A stretch of 64,000 bases of DNA from Nocardioides marmoribigeumensis (GCF_031458325.1 NZ_JAVDYG010000001.1:2542001-2606000); one strand, 5' to 3'. Positions 17,042 through 25,961 are shown, counted from the stretch's first letter. A program made the numbers and translations. Notes: a model not told the origin generated them from the sequence alone.

Positions 17042-17087
17042 TTGACACGTCACCTAATCCGTGGCATGCTGTTACTTGAAACGTCAA
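17042..17087. promoter_or_regulatory. Two MarR-type operators in the marR-yceI intergenic region
   Basis: Site 1 (17042-17053) is TTGACACGTCAC; site 2 (17076-17087) is TTGAAACGTCAA. Both fit TTGA-N4-TCAA. Site 1 also supplies a TTGACA -35 hexamer with CATGCT 17 bp downstream as a weak -10 for yceI, so binding would block the promoter. Site 1 is nearly identical (GTTGACACGTCA) to the reverse complement of the site at 39950. Confidence 0.7.
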
Positions 17088-17110
17088 CCATACCCCACCA
17101 GGAGGACAGC

Positions 17111-17677
17111 ATGACCGCCACCGCTTCCCAGACCGTCACCCTGCAGGACCTCGACGGCACCTACGTGCTCGACGCCAGCCACAGCCGCATGGGCTTCGTC
17201 GCCCGGCACGCGATGGTCACCAAGGTCCGCGGCTCCTTCAACGACTTCTCCGGCTCCGCCACCACCGGCGCCGGACTGGCCGACGCCAGGATCGAGGTCG
17301 CGATCAAGGCCGACAGCATCACCACCGGCAACGCCGACCGCGACGGGCACCTCCGCTCGGGCGACTTCTTCGGCACCGACGAGCACGCCGAGCTGACCTT
17401 CGTCTCCACCTCGGTCGAGGCCGTCGACGCCGAGACCCTCCGCGTCACCGGCGACCTGACCATCAAGGGCGTCGCCAAGCCGGTCACCATCGACTTCGAG
17501 TACGCCGGTGCGGCCACCGACCCGTTCGGCAACCTGCGCGTCGGCTTCGAGGGCTCGACCGTCATCAAGCGCTCGGACTACGGCATCACCTGGAACGCCG
17601 CGCTCGAGGCCGGCGGCGTCCTGGTCTCGGACAAGGTCACCCTCGAGATCGAGATCTCCGCGATCAAGCAGGCCTGA
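17111..17677 (+). CDS. YceI family lipid-binding-fold protein
   Basis: 188 residues spanning a complete YceI lipocalin-like barrel: GTYVLDASHSRMGFVARHAMVTKVRGSFNDFSG at the start, HLRSGDFFGTDEHAELTFVST in the middle and the closing SDYGITWNAALEAGGVLVSDKVTLEIEI. No signal peptide, so this member is cytoplasmic. The family binds polyisoprenoids or other long hydrophobic ligands. The ATG at 17111 follows an AGGAGG by 6 bp. It is divergent from marR and followed by a strong terminator, so it is monocistronic. Confidence 0.93.
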   Translation: MTATASQTVTLQDLDGTYVLDASHSRMGFVARHAMVTKVRGSFNDFSGSATTGAGLADARIEVAIKADSITTGNADRDGHLRSGDFFGTDEHAELTFVSTSVEAVDAETLRVTGDLTIKGVAKPVTIDFEYAGAATDPFGNLRVGFEGSTVIKRSDYGITWNAALEAGGVLVSDKVTLEIEISAIKQA

Positions 17678-17710
17678 CCCGCCCGGGAGACCCCCGCACC
17701 CACCCAGCAC

Positions 17711-17742
17711 GCAGGGCCCGCGACCTCGGTCGCGGGCCCTGC
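17711..17742 (+). terminator. Rho-independent-like terminator after yceI
   Basis: A 14-15 bp perfect GC-rich stem (GCAGGGCCCGCGAC pairing with GTCGCGGGCCCTGC) around a short loop lies 34 bp after yceI. It has no U-tract, as is common in actinobacteria. Confidence 0.8.
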
Positions 17743-17786
17743 TGCCGTCGTACGCCGGCGGCTCGGCCGGGCGCGAGGGGCGGAGC

Positions 17787-18314
17787 TCAGGCGGGTGGGT
17801 CGAGCACCATGAGCGTGACCCGGAGGCCGGTCCCCGGAGGCAGCCAGTCGGGCTCGTCCTCGCCGATCGCGCGCCACCCCCGGGAGGCGTAGATCCCGGC
17901 GGCGCGCTGCTGGAGGCCCAGCACCTCGAGCACGGGCACCCGGCCGAGCCCGTGGGCGTGCGTCTCGCAGGTGTCGAGCAGGGCTCGCGCGAGGCCTCGG
18001 CCGGTCACCTCGGGGTCGACCACGAGCACGGAGACCGCGGCCAGGTCCTCGACCGGACGCCCCACGGCCGCAGCCCAGCGTGGACCCAGGTGGTGCTCGC
18101 CCACCGCGACCAGGCTCACGTGACCCACGGGTCCGGGCCGGTCGTCCACCTCGGCGACCCAGGCCCCCAGCTCGCCGGGGCGTTGCACGAACTGCTCGAC
18201 CGGGAACGGCAGCGGGTTGCGGAAGGGGTAGCGGGTCAGTGGCTGCTGCCGCATCACCAGGTCGCACACCTCGGGGACGTCCTCGGGGACGCGGGGACGG
18301 ACGACGGGAGCCAC
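17787..18314 (-). CDS. GNAT family N-acetyltransferase
   Basis: 175 residues with a full GNAT fold: VRPRVPEDVPEVCDLVM at the N-terminus and motif A (AVSVLVVDPEVTGRGLARALLDTCETHA) for acetyl-CoA binding, then LEVLGLQQRAAGIYASRGWRAIG. Substrate not predictable. Monocistronic, with 37 bp to the DUF6328 gene upstream on the same strand. Confidence 0.88.
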   Translation of the reverse strand: MAPVVRPRVPEDVPEVCDLVMRQQPLTRYPFRNPLPFPVEQFVQRPGELGAWVAEVDDRPGPVGHVSLVAVGEHHLGPRWAAAVGRPVEDLAAVSVLVVDPEVTGRGLARALLDTCETHAHGLGRVPVLEVLGLQQRAAGIYASRGWRAIGEDEPDWLPPGTGLRVTLMVLDPPA

Positions 18315-18351
18315 GCCGGCGAGCGTAGTCGCGGGTGGTGACCGGCTCGGG

Positions 18352-18837
18352 TCAGTCGCGGGCCTCCGCGACGACCGGGATCGCCACCCACAGGCCGGCG
18401 ACCACCACCAGCGTCACGATCGAGGCGGCCAGGGCCGCCCCGATCCCGAGCAGCACGTCGAAGACCAGGAAGACCGACCCCGTCATGGTCAGCGCCATGA
18501 GGGTCAGCCCGACCCGGGAGACGTGGTTGGCCGCGGTGATCAGCCAGGTCTTCTCGCTCCGGCCGAACAGCACGCGGTGGAACGCCACGGGAGCGATGAG
18601 GCAGGCCGCCGAGCCGATCGCGCACGAGATCGTCACCAGGTAGGCGGTCTTGTCGGTCCCGGACAGCTTGGTGAACCGCTGCGTGAACGGCAGCGTCAGC
18701 AGGAAGCCGGTGAGCACCTGCACCCCTGTCTGCGCGACGCGCAGCTCCTGGAGCATCTCGTTCCACTTGCGGGTCGCCCGCTCCTTGGGCGACTCCTCCT
18801 CGCGGTCCATCTCCGCGTTGCTCCCGTCCTGGGCCAT
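18352..18837 (-). CDS. DUF6328 family membrane protein
   Basis: 161 residues: an acidic-basic N-terminus (KERATRKWNEMLQELRVAQTGVQVLTGFLLTLPF, the family's hallmark), then four membrane helices. The start at 18837 has GGAGGAG 5-6 bp upstream. Members are common actinobacterial four-helix membrane proteins with no assigned function. It is transcribed divergently from the C69 peptidase gene. Confidence 0.8.
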   Translation of the reverse strand: MAQDGSNAEMDREEESPKERATRKWNEMLQELRVAQTGVQVLTGFLLTLPFTQRFTKLSGTDKTAYLVTISCAIGSAACLIAPVAFHRVLFGRSEKTWLITAANHVSRVGLTLMALTMTGSVFLVFDVLLGIGAALAASIVTLVVVAGLWVAIPVVAEARD

Positions 18838-18933
18838 CGGGGCTCCTCCCGTGGGTCTCGATGGTTCTCGCCTGACAGGAGGGTTCCCGTCACAGGTCTG
18901 CGGCACGCGCCCTGGCTGGTTAAGGTCACGGGC

Positions 18934-20163
18934 ATGTGCGACACCCTCGTCACGATCTCGCGCGACGGGGTGCTCCTGGCCAAGAACAGCGATCGCGACC
19001 CCGACGAGGCCCAGCAGGTCCGCCGCCACGCCGCTGCCGAGCACGCCGACGGGGCCGTCGTGCGCACCACCTGGTCGCAGGTGCCGCAGGTGCCGCGCAC
19101 CCACGCCGTCGTCCTGTCCCAGCCGTGGTGGATGTGGGGCGCAGAGATGGGCGCCAACGAGCACGGCGTGGTGATCGGCAACGAGGCCGTGTTCACCCGA
19201 CGGACCGGTGACAGGGGAGACGGCGCGCTGCTCGGCATGGACCTGCTGCGGCCGGGCCTGGAGCGAGGAGCCACCCGGCACGAGGCGGTCGAGGCCATCG
19301 TCGGCCTGCTCGAGGAGCACGGCCAGGGCGGCGCCTGCAGCCACGAGCACCCGCGGTTCACCTACGACAGCTCGTTCCTGGTCGCCGACCCCGACGGCGC
19401 GGTGCTGCTCGAGACGGCCGGTCGGCACTGGGCGACCGAGGAGGTCTCCGGTGCCCGGTCGATCTCCAACGGGTTGACCATCCCGGGCTTTGCCGAGGTG
19501 TACGCCGACCCGTTGCGCGGGCGCGTCGCCGCCTGCGCGGTCCGGCAGGCCCGCACCACCGGCGCCGCCCGTGCCGCGACCGGCCCCGCCGACCTCGTGG
19601 CGGCGCTGCGCGACCACGGCGAGGGCGCCCGCTGGCCGTCGTACTCACCGGTGAACGGGGCGCTCTCCGCCCCGTGCGCGCACGCCGGCGGGCTGGTGAC
19701 GTCCACACAGACGACGGGCTCGTGGGTCGCCGACCTCCGGGCCGGCACGCCACCGGGCGGGCGGCACTGGGTGACCGGGTCGTCGGCGCCGTGCGTGTCG
19801 CTCTTCAAACCCGTCACCTTCGGCGAGGATCTCGACCACGAGCCAGACCGAGCCGCGCCGGAGCGGTTCGACCCCGACTTCTTGTGGTGGCGACAAGAGC
19901 TGCTGCATCGCACTGTCATGCGTGACCCCGAGCGGCTCGGCGGCTTCCTCACCGAGCGGGACGCGGTCGAGCAGCGGTGGCTGGCCGACCCGCCGTCCGC
20001 CGCCGAGGCCTTCGCCGAGGGCGACCGGCTGGGGGAGCGCTGGGTCCGCGACCTGCCGGCGCACGTCGCCGACCGTCGGCCGTGGTGGGTCCGACGGCAG
20101 TGGGCGCGCTGGAGCACACGGGCCGCGCTGCCGGCCGGGACCCTGGAGGTGGAGCGGTCGTGA
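18934..20163 (+). CDS. C69 family peptidase (secernin-like)
   Basis: 409 residues starting MCDTLVTISRDG; Cys2 would be the N-terminal nucleophile after methionine removal, as in secernins and dipeptidases of family C69 (Ntn hydrolases). Other family segments are LAKNSDRDPDEAQ, WMWGAEMGANEHGVVIGNEAVFT, and SISNGLTI. No signal peptide, so it is cytoplasmic. It could cleave small peptides or amides. It overlaps the next gene by GTGA, so it shares an operon with the amine oxidase. Confidence 0.85.
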   Translation: MCDTLVTISRDGVLLAKNSDRDPDEAQQVRRHAAAEHADGAVVRTTWSQVPQVPRTHAVVLSQPWWMWGAEMGANEHGVVIGNEAVFTRRTGDRGDGALLGMDLLRPGLERGATRHEAVEAIVGLLEEHGQGGACSHEHPRFTYDSSFLVADPDGAVLLETAGRHWATEEVSGARSISNGLTIPGFAEVYADPLRGRVAACAVRQARTTGAARAATGPADLVAALRDHGEGARWPSYSPVNGALSAPCAHAGGLVTSTQTTGSWVADLRAGTPPGGRHWVTGSSAPCVSLFKPVTFGEDLDHEPDRAAPERFDPDFLWWRQELLHRTVMRDPERLGGFLTERDAVEQRWLADPPSAAEAFAEGDRLGERWVRDLPAHVADRRPWWVRRQWARWSTRAALPAGTLEVERS

Positions 20164-21527
20164 AGGTCGTCGTCGTCGGAGCCGGTCTGGCAGGTCTCAC
20201 CGCTGCGCGGCGGCTGGTCGCGCTCGGCCACGAGGTGGTGGTGCTCGAGGCCCGGTCGAGGGTCGGCGGGCGCACGGAGGGCGGCGTCCTCTCCGACGGC
20301 ACTCCCGTCGAGCTCGGCGGTCAGTGGCTGGGGGAGGGTCATAGCCGGATGTACGCCCTGTGCGAGGAGCTCGGCCTGGAGACCTTCCGCACCTGGAACG
20401 ACGAGGGCGAGCTGCTGCTCGAGCTCCGGGGCAAGCGGTCGCGGCTCAAGCCGCACAAGGGCGCGGTCCCCCGCGTCTCGCCCTTCGCGCTGGCCGACCT
20501 GGCACAGGGGATGGCGCGCTTCGAGCGGCTCGCCCGCCGGGTCGACCTCGACCGCCCCTGGCTCACCCCGGGGGCGGAGCGCCTCGACGGCCAGACCTGG
20601 GAGTCGTGGATCCGGCGCAACCTGCGCACGGCGGCCGGGCGTGCCTACTTCCGCGTCGCGTGCGAGGCGGTGTGGGCCGCGGAGGCCGCCGACGTCTCGC
20701 TCCTGCACGCGCTCTTCTACACCCGGTCCAACGCGGACCTCGAGACCCTGCTCGCGGTCGACGAGGGCGCCCAGCAGGACCGGGTGGTGGGCGGGTCGGT
20801 CCGGGTCAGCGAGCGCCTGGCCGAGGAGCTCGGTGACCGGGTGGTGCTGGGCAGCCCGGTCCGCCGCGTCGCCCACCGGCCCGACGGCGTCGGCGTGGAG
20901 ACCCGCGCCGGCACGACGTACGACGGCGACGCGGTGGTCGTGACCCTCCCGCCGGCGCTGGCCGGGCGCCTCGACTACGACCCGGTGCTGCCCTCGTGGC
21001 GCGACCAGCTCACCCAGCGGCTGCCGGCCGGCTCCGTGGTCAAGACCTACGCCGCCTACCCGACGCCGTTCTGGCGCGAGGACGGGCTCAACGGACAGGC
21101 CGCCTCCGACGAGGGACCGGTCAAGATCACCTTCGACAACTCGCCGCCGTCGGGCACGCCCGGGGTGCTCATGGGCTTCATCGAGGGCGCCGAGGCGCGC
21201 CGCTGGGTTCGGGCCACGCCGGACGAGCGACGGGCCGCCGTGGTCGGGTGCTTCGTGCGCTACTTCGGTCCGCGCGCCGCCGACCCGGTGGAGTACCTCG
21301 AGCGCGACTGGAACGCCGAGGAGTTCACCCGCGGCTGCTACGGCGCCCACTTCACCCCCGGCGTCTGGACGACGTACGGCGAGGCGCTGCGCGAGCCGGT
21401 CGGGCGCATCCACTGGGCCGGCGCGGACTACGCCCGCGACTGGTGCGGCTACATGGAGGGGGCCGTGCGCAGTGGCGAGTCGGTGGCGGAGTCGATCGCC
21501 GCCGAGCTGGGTAGGAAGCCCGCATGA
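20160..21527 (+). CDS. FAD-dependent amine oxidase (flavin monoamine oxidase family)
   Basis: 455 residues. It starts with the FAD dinucleotide motif VVGAGLAGLTAARRLVALGHEVVVLEARSRVGGR and ends with the FAD-contacting HWAGADYARDWCGYMEGAVRSGESVA, as in monoamine and polyamine oxidases. It oxidises a primary or secondary amine to an imine with H2O2 release. GTG start at 20160, overlapping the C69 gene stop (GTGA), preceded by GGAGGTGGAG. The gene downstream overlaps by ATGA. Linked to a peptidase, it may act on amines released from peptides; that is inference. Confidence 0.9.
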   Translation: MKVVVVGAGLAGLTAARRLVALGHEVVVLEARSRVGGRTEGGVLSDGTPVELGGQWLGEGHSRMYALCEELGLETFRTWNDEGELLLELRGKRSRLKPHKGAVPRVSPFALADLAQGMARFERLARRVDLDRPWLTPGAERLDGQTWESWIRRNLRTAAGRAYFRVACEAVWAAEAADVSLLHALFYTRSNADLETLLAVDEGAQQDRVVGGSVRVSERLAEELGDRVVLGSPVRRVAHRPDGVGVETRAGTTYDGDAVVVTLPPALAGRLDYDPVLPSWRDQLTQRLPAGSVVKTYAAYPTPFWREDGLNGQAASDEGPVKITFDNSPPSGTPGVLMGFIEGAEARRWVRATPDERRAAVVGCFVRYFGPRAADPVEYLERDWNAEEFTRGCYGAHFTPGVWTTYGEALREPVGRIHWAGADYARDWCGYMEGAVRSGESVAESIAAELGRKPA

Positions 21528-21862
21528 GCGACTCGAGCACGCCCGGGGACGACAACCCGCAGACCGCCGACTCCGCCGAGGGCGAGACCGCCCCGACGCA
21601 GCAGGAGCCCGACGACGGCTCGGCGGCGACCGGCACGACCGACGACGAGGACGCCTCCGGGTCCGGGTCCGGGTCGGGGTCGGGGTCGGGCGAGGACTTC
21701 CCCGGCTCCGACGACCCGTCGCAGATCTCCGACGACCAGCTGCCCGAGGACCTGCGTCCCACCGACGACAACCCGCTGGCCAAGCCGGCCGACGAGGACG
21801 ACGACGAGGACTCGGGGATGAACCTCCAGGAGCAGGCCGGGGACGCGGGCGCCCCCGCCTGA
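21524..21862 (+). CDS. Acidic low-complexity protein with an SG repeat
   Basis: 112 residues, mostly Asp, Glu, Gly and Ser, with (SG) repeats at residues ~46-56 coded by alternating TCCGGG/TCGGGG units. The C-terminal half (DDQLPEDLRPTDDNPLAKPAD) is more ordered-looking. The ATG overlaps the amine oxidase stop (ATGA), which supports it being a real, coupled gene. It resembles in composition the protein at 14684. Function unknown. Confidence 0.65.
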   Translation: MSDSSTPGDDNPQTADSAEGETAPTQQEPDDGSAATGTTDDEDASGSGSGSGSGSGEDFPGSDDPSQISDDQLPEDLRPTDDNPLAKPADEDDDEDSGMNLQEQAGDAGAPA

Positions 21863-21884
21863 CTCCCTGGTGGGTCGGCGGCCC

Positions 21885-23132
21885 TCAGCGCACGCCGCGG
21901 ATCCGGCCGACGGCCAGCGCGCCGGCGAGGGTGGCGAGCGCCGCGAGCAGGTAGAGCCCCGGGTAGCCCGCGCCGGAGGACACCAGCGCCCCGGCCAGCA
22001 CGGGGGAGAAGACCTGCGGCAGCGAGGCGGCGACGTTGATCACCCCGAGGTCGCGACCGGAGTCCTCGGCGGTCGGCAGCACCTCGGTCATCACCGCGTA
22101 GTCGACGGCGGTGAAGACGCCGAACCCGGCGCCCAGCACGACCGCACCGGCGACCACCATCGGCCACACCGGCGCGAGCGCGAGGGCGGTCGCGGCGAGC
22201 GCCATCACGACCCCGCTCACCACGATGAACACCTTGCGTCGCCCGAGGCGGTCCGAGAGGCGCCCGCTGGTGACGGTGGTGAGGACCGACGACACGGCGT
22301 ACACCACGGTGAGGAGGAAGACCCCGCCCTCGGGGTCGGCGTACCCCACCCCGTCCTGGAGGAAGTAGTAGAGGTAGACCAGCCCCAGGGCGTTGCCGAG
22401 CTGCACCAGGAACCGCACGACCCACGCCCAGGCGAAGTCCGGGTGCCGGCGCGGGCTGACCCAGAAGCCGCGCAGGAAGCCGGACCACGAGAAGGCGGGG
22501 ACGTGCCGGACGGGTTCGTCGCGGCCGCCGAGCACGTAGGGCAGGCTCGCGAGGACGACGAACACCGCGACCGCGAGGTAGCCGATCGCCCAGTCGCCGG
22601 TGACCGAGGCGATGCCCACGCCCAGCAGGGCACCGACCGTCTGGGCGAGGGCGACCGTGCCGCCCACGACGCCGCGCTGGGTGCGGGGGACGCGGTCGGG
22701 GATCGCGGCCATGATGGCGGCGAGCGAGCCGTTGGCCCCGAGCTGCACCAGGGCCCAGCCGAGGACCATCAGCGCGACGAGCTGGGACCCGGACAGCAGC
22801 GCCAGCCCGCCGACGCTGACCAGCGCACCGGTCAGCACCCACGGCCGCCGACGTCCGAAGCGCCCCCGGGTGCGGTCGGAGCACGCGCCGAGCACGGGGT
22901 TGGCCACCATCGCGACGAACGCGCCGATGCCGGTGACCAGGCCGAGCGTCGCCTCCTTGCTCCCCGGCGAGAGGTCCTCGGCCTGCTGGGCCAGGAGCAC
23001 CTGGAGCGGACCGAAGAACGCCGCGAAGACCGCGAGGTTGGCGACCGCGAGCAGCGAGACCCAGCCGGCGCGGACGGGCGTCGAGGGCTCCCAGGGCCGC
23101 TCGGCTGCGTCGAGGGGAGGAGCGGCCGTCAA
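21885..23132 (-). CDS. Major facilitator superfamily transporter, glycoside/sugar-type
   Basis: 415 residues with 12 predicted membrane helices and the MFS loop motif (CSDRTRGRFGRRRPWVL and GRLSDRLGRRKVFIV). Its closest recollected relatives are sugar:cation symporter-like MFS carriers found with glycosidases. The start is TTG at 23132, which overlaps the GH1 gene stop as TTGA; the frame extends further upstream, but that part lies within the GH1 gene. Operon context suggests uptake of the disaccharide or glucoside cleaved by the GH1 enzyme. Confidence 0.85.
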   Translation of the reverse strand: MTAAPPLDAAERPWEPSTPVRAGWVSLLAVANLAVFAAFFGPLQVLLAQQAEDLSPGSKEATLGLVTGIGAFVAMVANPVLGACSDRTRGRFGRRRPWVLTGALVSVGGLALLSGSQLVALMVLGWALVQLGANGSLAAIMAAIPDRVPRTQRGVVGGTVALAQTVGALLGVGIASVTGDWAIGYLAVAVFVVLASLPYVLGGRDEPVRHVPAFSWSGFLRGFWVSPRRHPDFAWAWVVRFLVQLGNALGLVYLYYFLQDGVGYADPEGGVFLLTVVYAVSSVLTTVTSGRLSDRLGRRKVFIVVSGVVMALAATALALAPVWPMVVAGAVVLGAGFGVFTAVDYAVMTEVLPTAEDSGRDLGVINVAASLPQVFSPVLAGALVSSGAGYPGLYLLAALATLAGALAVGRIRGVR

Positions 23133-24499
23133 CCCCGGCTCGCGCGGATCACGTCGGCGTACCAGGCGAACGAGTCCTTGGGCGTCCTCACCAGCGTCTC
23201 GTAGTCGACGTGCACGAGGCCGAACCGCTGGGAGTAGCCCTCGGCCCACTCGAAGTTGTCCAGCAGCGACCAGGTGAAGTAGCCGCGCACGTCGACGCCC
23301 TCCTCGCGGGCCTGCTGCAGCGCGCGGAGCGAGCCGTCGAGGAAGGCGATGCGACGGTCGTCGTGCACGCGGCCGTCGTCGCCGGGCCCGTCGGCGTAGG
23401 AGCAGCCGTTCTCGGTGATGAAGACAGGCGGCAGCGCGGACCCGTAACGATCCTTCAGGGTCACGAGGATCTCGCGGAACGCGTCAGGCACGATCGGCCA
23501 GCCGAAGTCCGTGCGTTCGACGTCCTTGATCTCGACCAGGCGGAAGGGCGCGTCGTCGCCGAGCGTGAGCCCGCCGGCCTCCCCGTCGGCGAGGGAGGGG
23601 CTGCCGGGCGCCGCGACCCGGGCGGGGGCGTAGTGGTTGAGCCCGAACCAGTCGATCGGCCCGCGGATCACGTCGAGGTCGCCGTCCTGGACAGGCAGCA
23701 GGTCGACCAGCGTCTCGGGGTAGCGGCCGAGGAGCACCGGGTCGGCGAACAGCCAGTTGAGCACGTCGTCGTGCAGCGCCGCGGCCGCACGGTCCTCCTC
23801 GGAGTCCGAGGCCGCCCAGGTCGGGCCGTGGTTGCTGGCGATGCCGACCATCTGCGCGCCGGACGCGCGGAGCGCCTGCACGGCGAGCCCGTGGCCGAGC
23901 AGCAGGTGGTGTGCCACCGGCAGCGCGTCGAACATCAGCGTCCTCCCGGGCGCGTGCAGACCGATCGCGTGTCCCAGCAGGGTGACCACGCTCGGCTCGT
24001 TGATCGTGGCCCACATCGGCACCCGGTCGGCGAGGCGCTCGCCCACGACGCCGGCGTACTCCGCGAACCGCTGCGCGGTCTCCCGCGACAGCCACCCGCC
24101 CTGGTCCTCCAGCGCCTGCGGGGTGTCCCAGTGGAAGAGCGTCGGGCACGGACGGATGCCCGCCTCGAGCAGCCCGTCGACCAACCGATCGTAGAACGCC
24201 AGGCCGGCCTCGTTGACCTGGCCGCTGCCCGTCGGCTGGATGCGCGGCCACGCGATCGAGAAGCGGTAGGTGTCGATGCCGAGGTCGCGCATCAGCGCCA
24301 CGTCCTCGGGCCAGCGGTGGTAGTGGTCGCACGCGACCTCGCCGGTGTCGCCGTCCTTGACCTTGCCCGGTGTCGCGCAGAACGTGTCCCACACCGACGG
24401 CCCGCGTCCGTCCTCGTGGACGGCCCCCTCGATCTGGTACGACGCGGTCGAGGCGCCCCAGCTGAAGTCCGGTCCGAAGCCGCTCGGCAGCTCGCTCAT
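23129..24499 (-). CDS. Beta-glucosidase, glycoside hydrolase family 1
   Basis: 456 residues, full GH1 length. The N-terminal signature FSWGASTASYQIEGA, the acid/base TINEP (Glu168), and the nucleophile ITENG (Glu363) are all present, as are the substrate-contact WSLLDNFEWAEGYSQRFGLVHVDY elements. No signal peptide, so it hydrolyses imported beta-glucosides in the cytoplasm. The ATG at 24499 overlaps by ATGA the end of a 29-codon mini-ORF that belongs to an 86-bp tandem repeat upstream. It is followed by an overlapping MFS gene. Confidence 0.95.
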   Translation of the reverse strand: MSELPSGFGPDFSWGASTASYQIEGAVHEDGRGPSVWDTFCATPGKVKDGDTGEVACDHYHRWPEDVALMRDLGIDTYRFSIAWPRIQPTGSGQVNEAGLAFYDRLVDGLLEAGIRPCPTLFHWDTPQALEDQGGWLSRETAQRFAEYAGVVGERLADRVPMWATINEPSVVTLLGHAIGLHAPGRTLMFDALPVAHHLLLGHGLAVQALRASGAQMVGIASNHGPTWAASDSEEDRAAAALHDDVLNWLFADPVLLGRYPETLVDLLPVQDGDLDVIRGPIDWFGLNHYAPARVAAPGSPSLADGEAGGLTLGDDAPFRLVEIKDVERTDFGWPIVPDAFREILVTLKDRYGSALPPVFITENGCSYADGPGDDGRVHDDRRIAFLDGSLRALQQAREEGVDVRGYFTWSLLDNFEWAEGYSQRFGLVHVDYETLVRTPKDSFAWYADVIRASRG

Positions 24500-24671
24500 G
24501 CGTCCACCGCCTTCGCTCCGCAGGCTCCGCGCGGCGGCGGAGCCACGCACCTGTGCTCGATGATTCGCTCGCTGCGCTCGCTCATGCGTCCACCGCCTTC
24601 GCTCCGCAGGCTCCGCGCGGCGGCGGAGCCACGCACCTGTGCTCGATGATTCGCTCGCTGCGCTCGCTCAT
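24497..24671 (-). repeat. 86-bp tandem repeat (two copies) forming chained 29-codon mini-ORFs
   Basis: Two perfect copies (24497-24582 and 24583-24668) read toward the GH1 gene, with another ATG at 24671. Each copy starts ATGAGCGAGCGCAGCGAGCG and codes a 29-residue peptide (MSERSERIIEHR... AKAVDA) whose TGA overlaps the next ATG. The chain is 24671 to 24582, 24585 to 24496, then the GH1 start at 24499. Each copy also contains a hairpin (GGCTCCGC...GCGGAGCC). It is either a leader array or a dispersed repeat inserted at the gene start. Confidence 0.9.
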
Positions 24672-24707
24672 GGAACGGATCATGACCCGAAGCGGCACAC
24701 TGGCGCC

Positions 24708-25889
24708 ATGCCTGCCGCACCCGACCCTGCCCGCATGGAGGCCCTCGCAGCGGCGACCGCGCACCTCTCGCCGCCGTACGCCGTGGTCGACCTCGACGCC
24801 TTCGACCGCAACGCGGCGGAGCTCGTGCGACGAGCCGGCGGCAAGCCGATCCGGGTCGCCAGCAAGTCGGTGCGCAGCCGCGCCCTGGTCGACCGCGCGC
24901 TCGCGCGCGAGGGGTACGCCGGCATCCTCGCCTTCACGCTGCCCGAGGCGCTGTGGCTGGCCGAGGACCACGAGGACGTGGTCGTCGGCTACCCGACCGC
25001 CGACGTGGAGGCGCTGCGCACGCTCGCGGCCGACCCGCGGCTCGCCGCACGCGTCGCCGTGATGGTGGACGGCTCCGGGCAGCTCGACCTGATGCGCCGC
25101 GTGCTGCAACCGGACGCGCACCCGGTCCGCGTCTGCCTCGACCTCGACGCGTCCCTGCGGCTGCTCGGCGGCCGGGTGCACCTCGGCATGCGCCGCTCGC
25201 CGACCCACACCGCCCGCGAGGCGCAGGCGCTGGCCGAGGAGGTGCACCGCGACCCTCGCTTCCGGCTGGTCGGGGTCATGTCCTACGAGGGCCAGATCGC
25301 CGGGCTCGCCAACGAGCGCAGGACGATCCGCGGGTTCCAGTGGGTCTCCGCCCGTGAGCTGCGCCGCCGACGGGCCCGCGCCGTCCGCGCGGTGTCGCGG
25401 GTCGTCCCGCTCGACTTCGTGAACGGCGGTGGCACGGGGAGCCTGGAGAGCACCGGCGCCGAGGACGCGGTCACCGAGGTCGCCGCCGGCTCCGGGCTGC
25501 TCGCCCCGACGCTGTTCGACCACTACGCGCACTTCTCGCCCGAGCCCGCGGCGTACTTCGTCCTCGACGTCGTACGGCGGCCCTCTCCCGACCACGTGAC
25601 CGTCCTGGGTGGCGGCTGGATCGCCAGCGGGCCGGCGGGCCCGGACCGGGTGCCGACCCCGTGGTGGCCGGAGGGCCTCGGGCTGGTCCCGGACGAGGGG
25701 GCGGGCGAGGTCCAGACCCCGCTCACCGGGCCGGGGGCCCGCGGGCTGCGAGTCGGTGACCGGGTCTGGTTCCGCCACGCCAAGGCCGGTGAGCTGTGCG
25801 AGCGGGTCGACCTGCTCCACCTCGTCGAGGGCGGTGCCGTGACCGGTGCCACCCCGACTTATCGTGGTGAGGGGCGTGTTTTCGTCTGA
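24708..25889 (+). CDS. PLP-dependent amino acid deaminase/aldolase (alanine racemase-like N-domain)
   Basis: 393 residues. The N-terminal alanine-racemase-type barrel has the PLP lysine segment KPIRVASKSVRSRALVDRAL and continues with RVCLDLDASLRLLGGRVHLGMRRSP and VMSYEGQIAG. The C-terminal D-serine dehydratase-like domain (TVLGGGWIASGP, VGDRVWFRHAKAGELCERVD) carries the metal-binding His...Cys pair. This pairing is found in D-threonine aldolases and D-serine dehydratases. ATG at 24708 is preferred; one at 24735 is possible. It is divergent from the GH1 operon. Confidence 0.85.
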   Translation: MPAAPDPARMEALAAATAHLSPPYAVVDLDAFDRNAAELVRRAGGKPIRVASKSVRSRALVDRALAREGYAGILAFTLPEALWLAEDHEDVVVGYPTADVEALRTLAADPRLAARVAVMVDGSGQLDLMRRVLQPDAHPVRVCLDLDASLRLLGGRVHLGMRRSPTHTAREAQALAEEVHRDPRFRLVGVMSYEGQIAGLANERRTIRGFQWVSARELRRRRARAVRAVSRVVPLDFVNGGGTGSLESTGAEDAVTEVAAGSGLLAPTLFDHYAHFSPEPAAYFVLDVVRRPSPDHVTVLGGGWIASGPAGPDRVPTPWWPEGLGLVPDEGAGEVQTPLTGPGARGLRVGDRVWFRHAKAGELCERVDLLHLVEGGAVTGATPTYRGEGRVFV

Positions 25890-25961
25890 ACCGTGCCGCG
25901 ACAGCGGCAGGATGGGCCCAGGCGCCGATGGGTGCGCCACCGAGAGAGGGAAGTCCCGGCG

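Noticed and set aside
24639-24707. Upstream start extending the PLP enzyme into the 86-bp repeat
   Set aside because: The extra residues (MLDDSLAALAHGTDHD) come from the repeat on the opposite strand, and the ATG at 24708 gives a normal family N-terminus.
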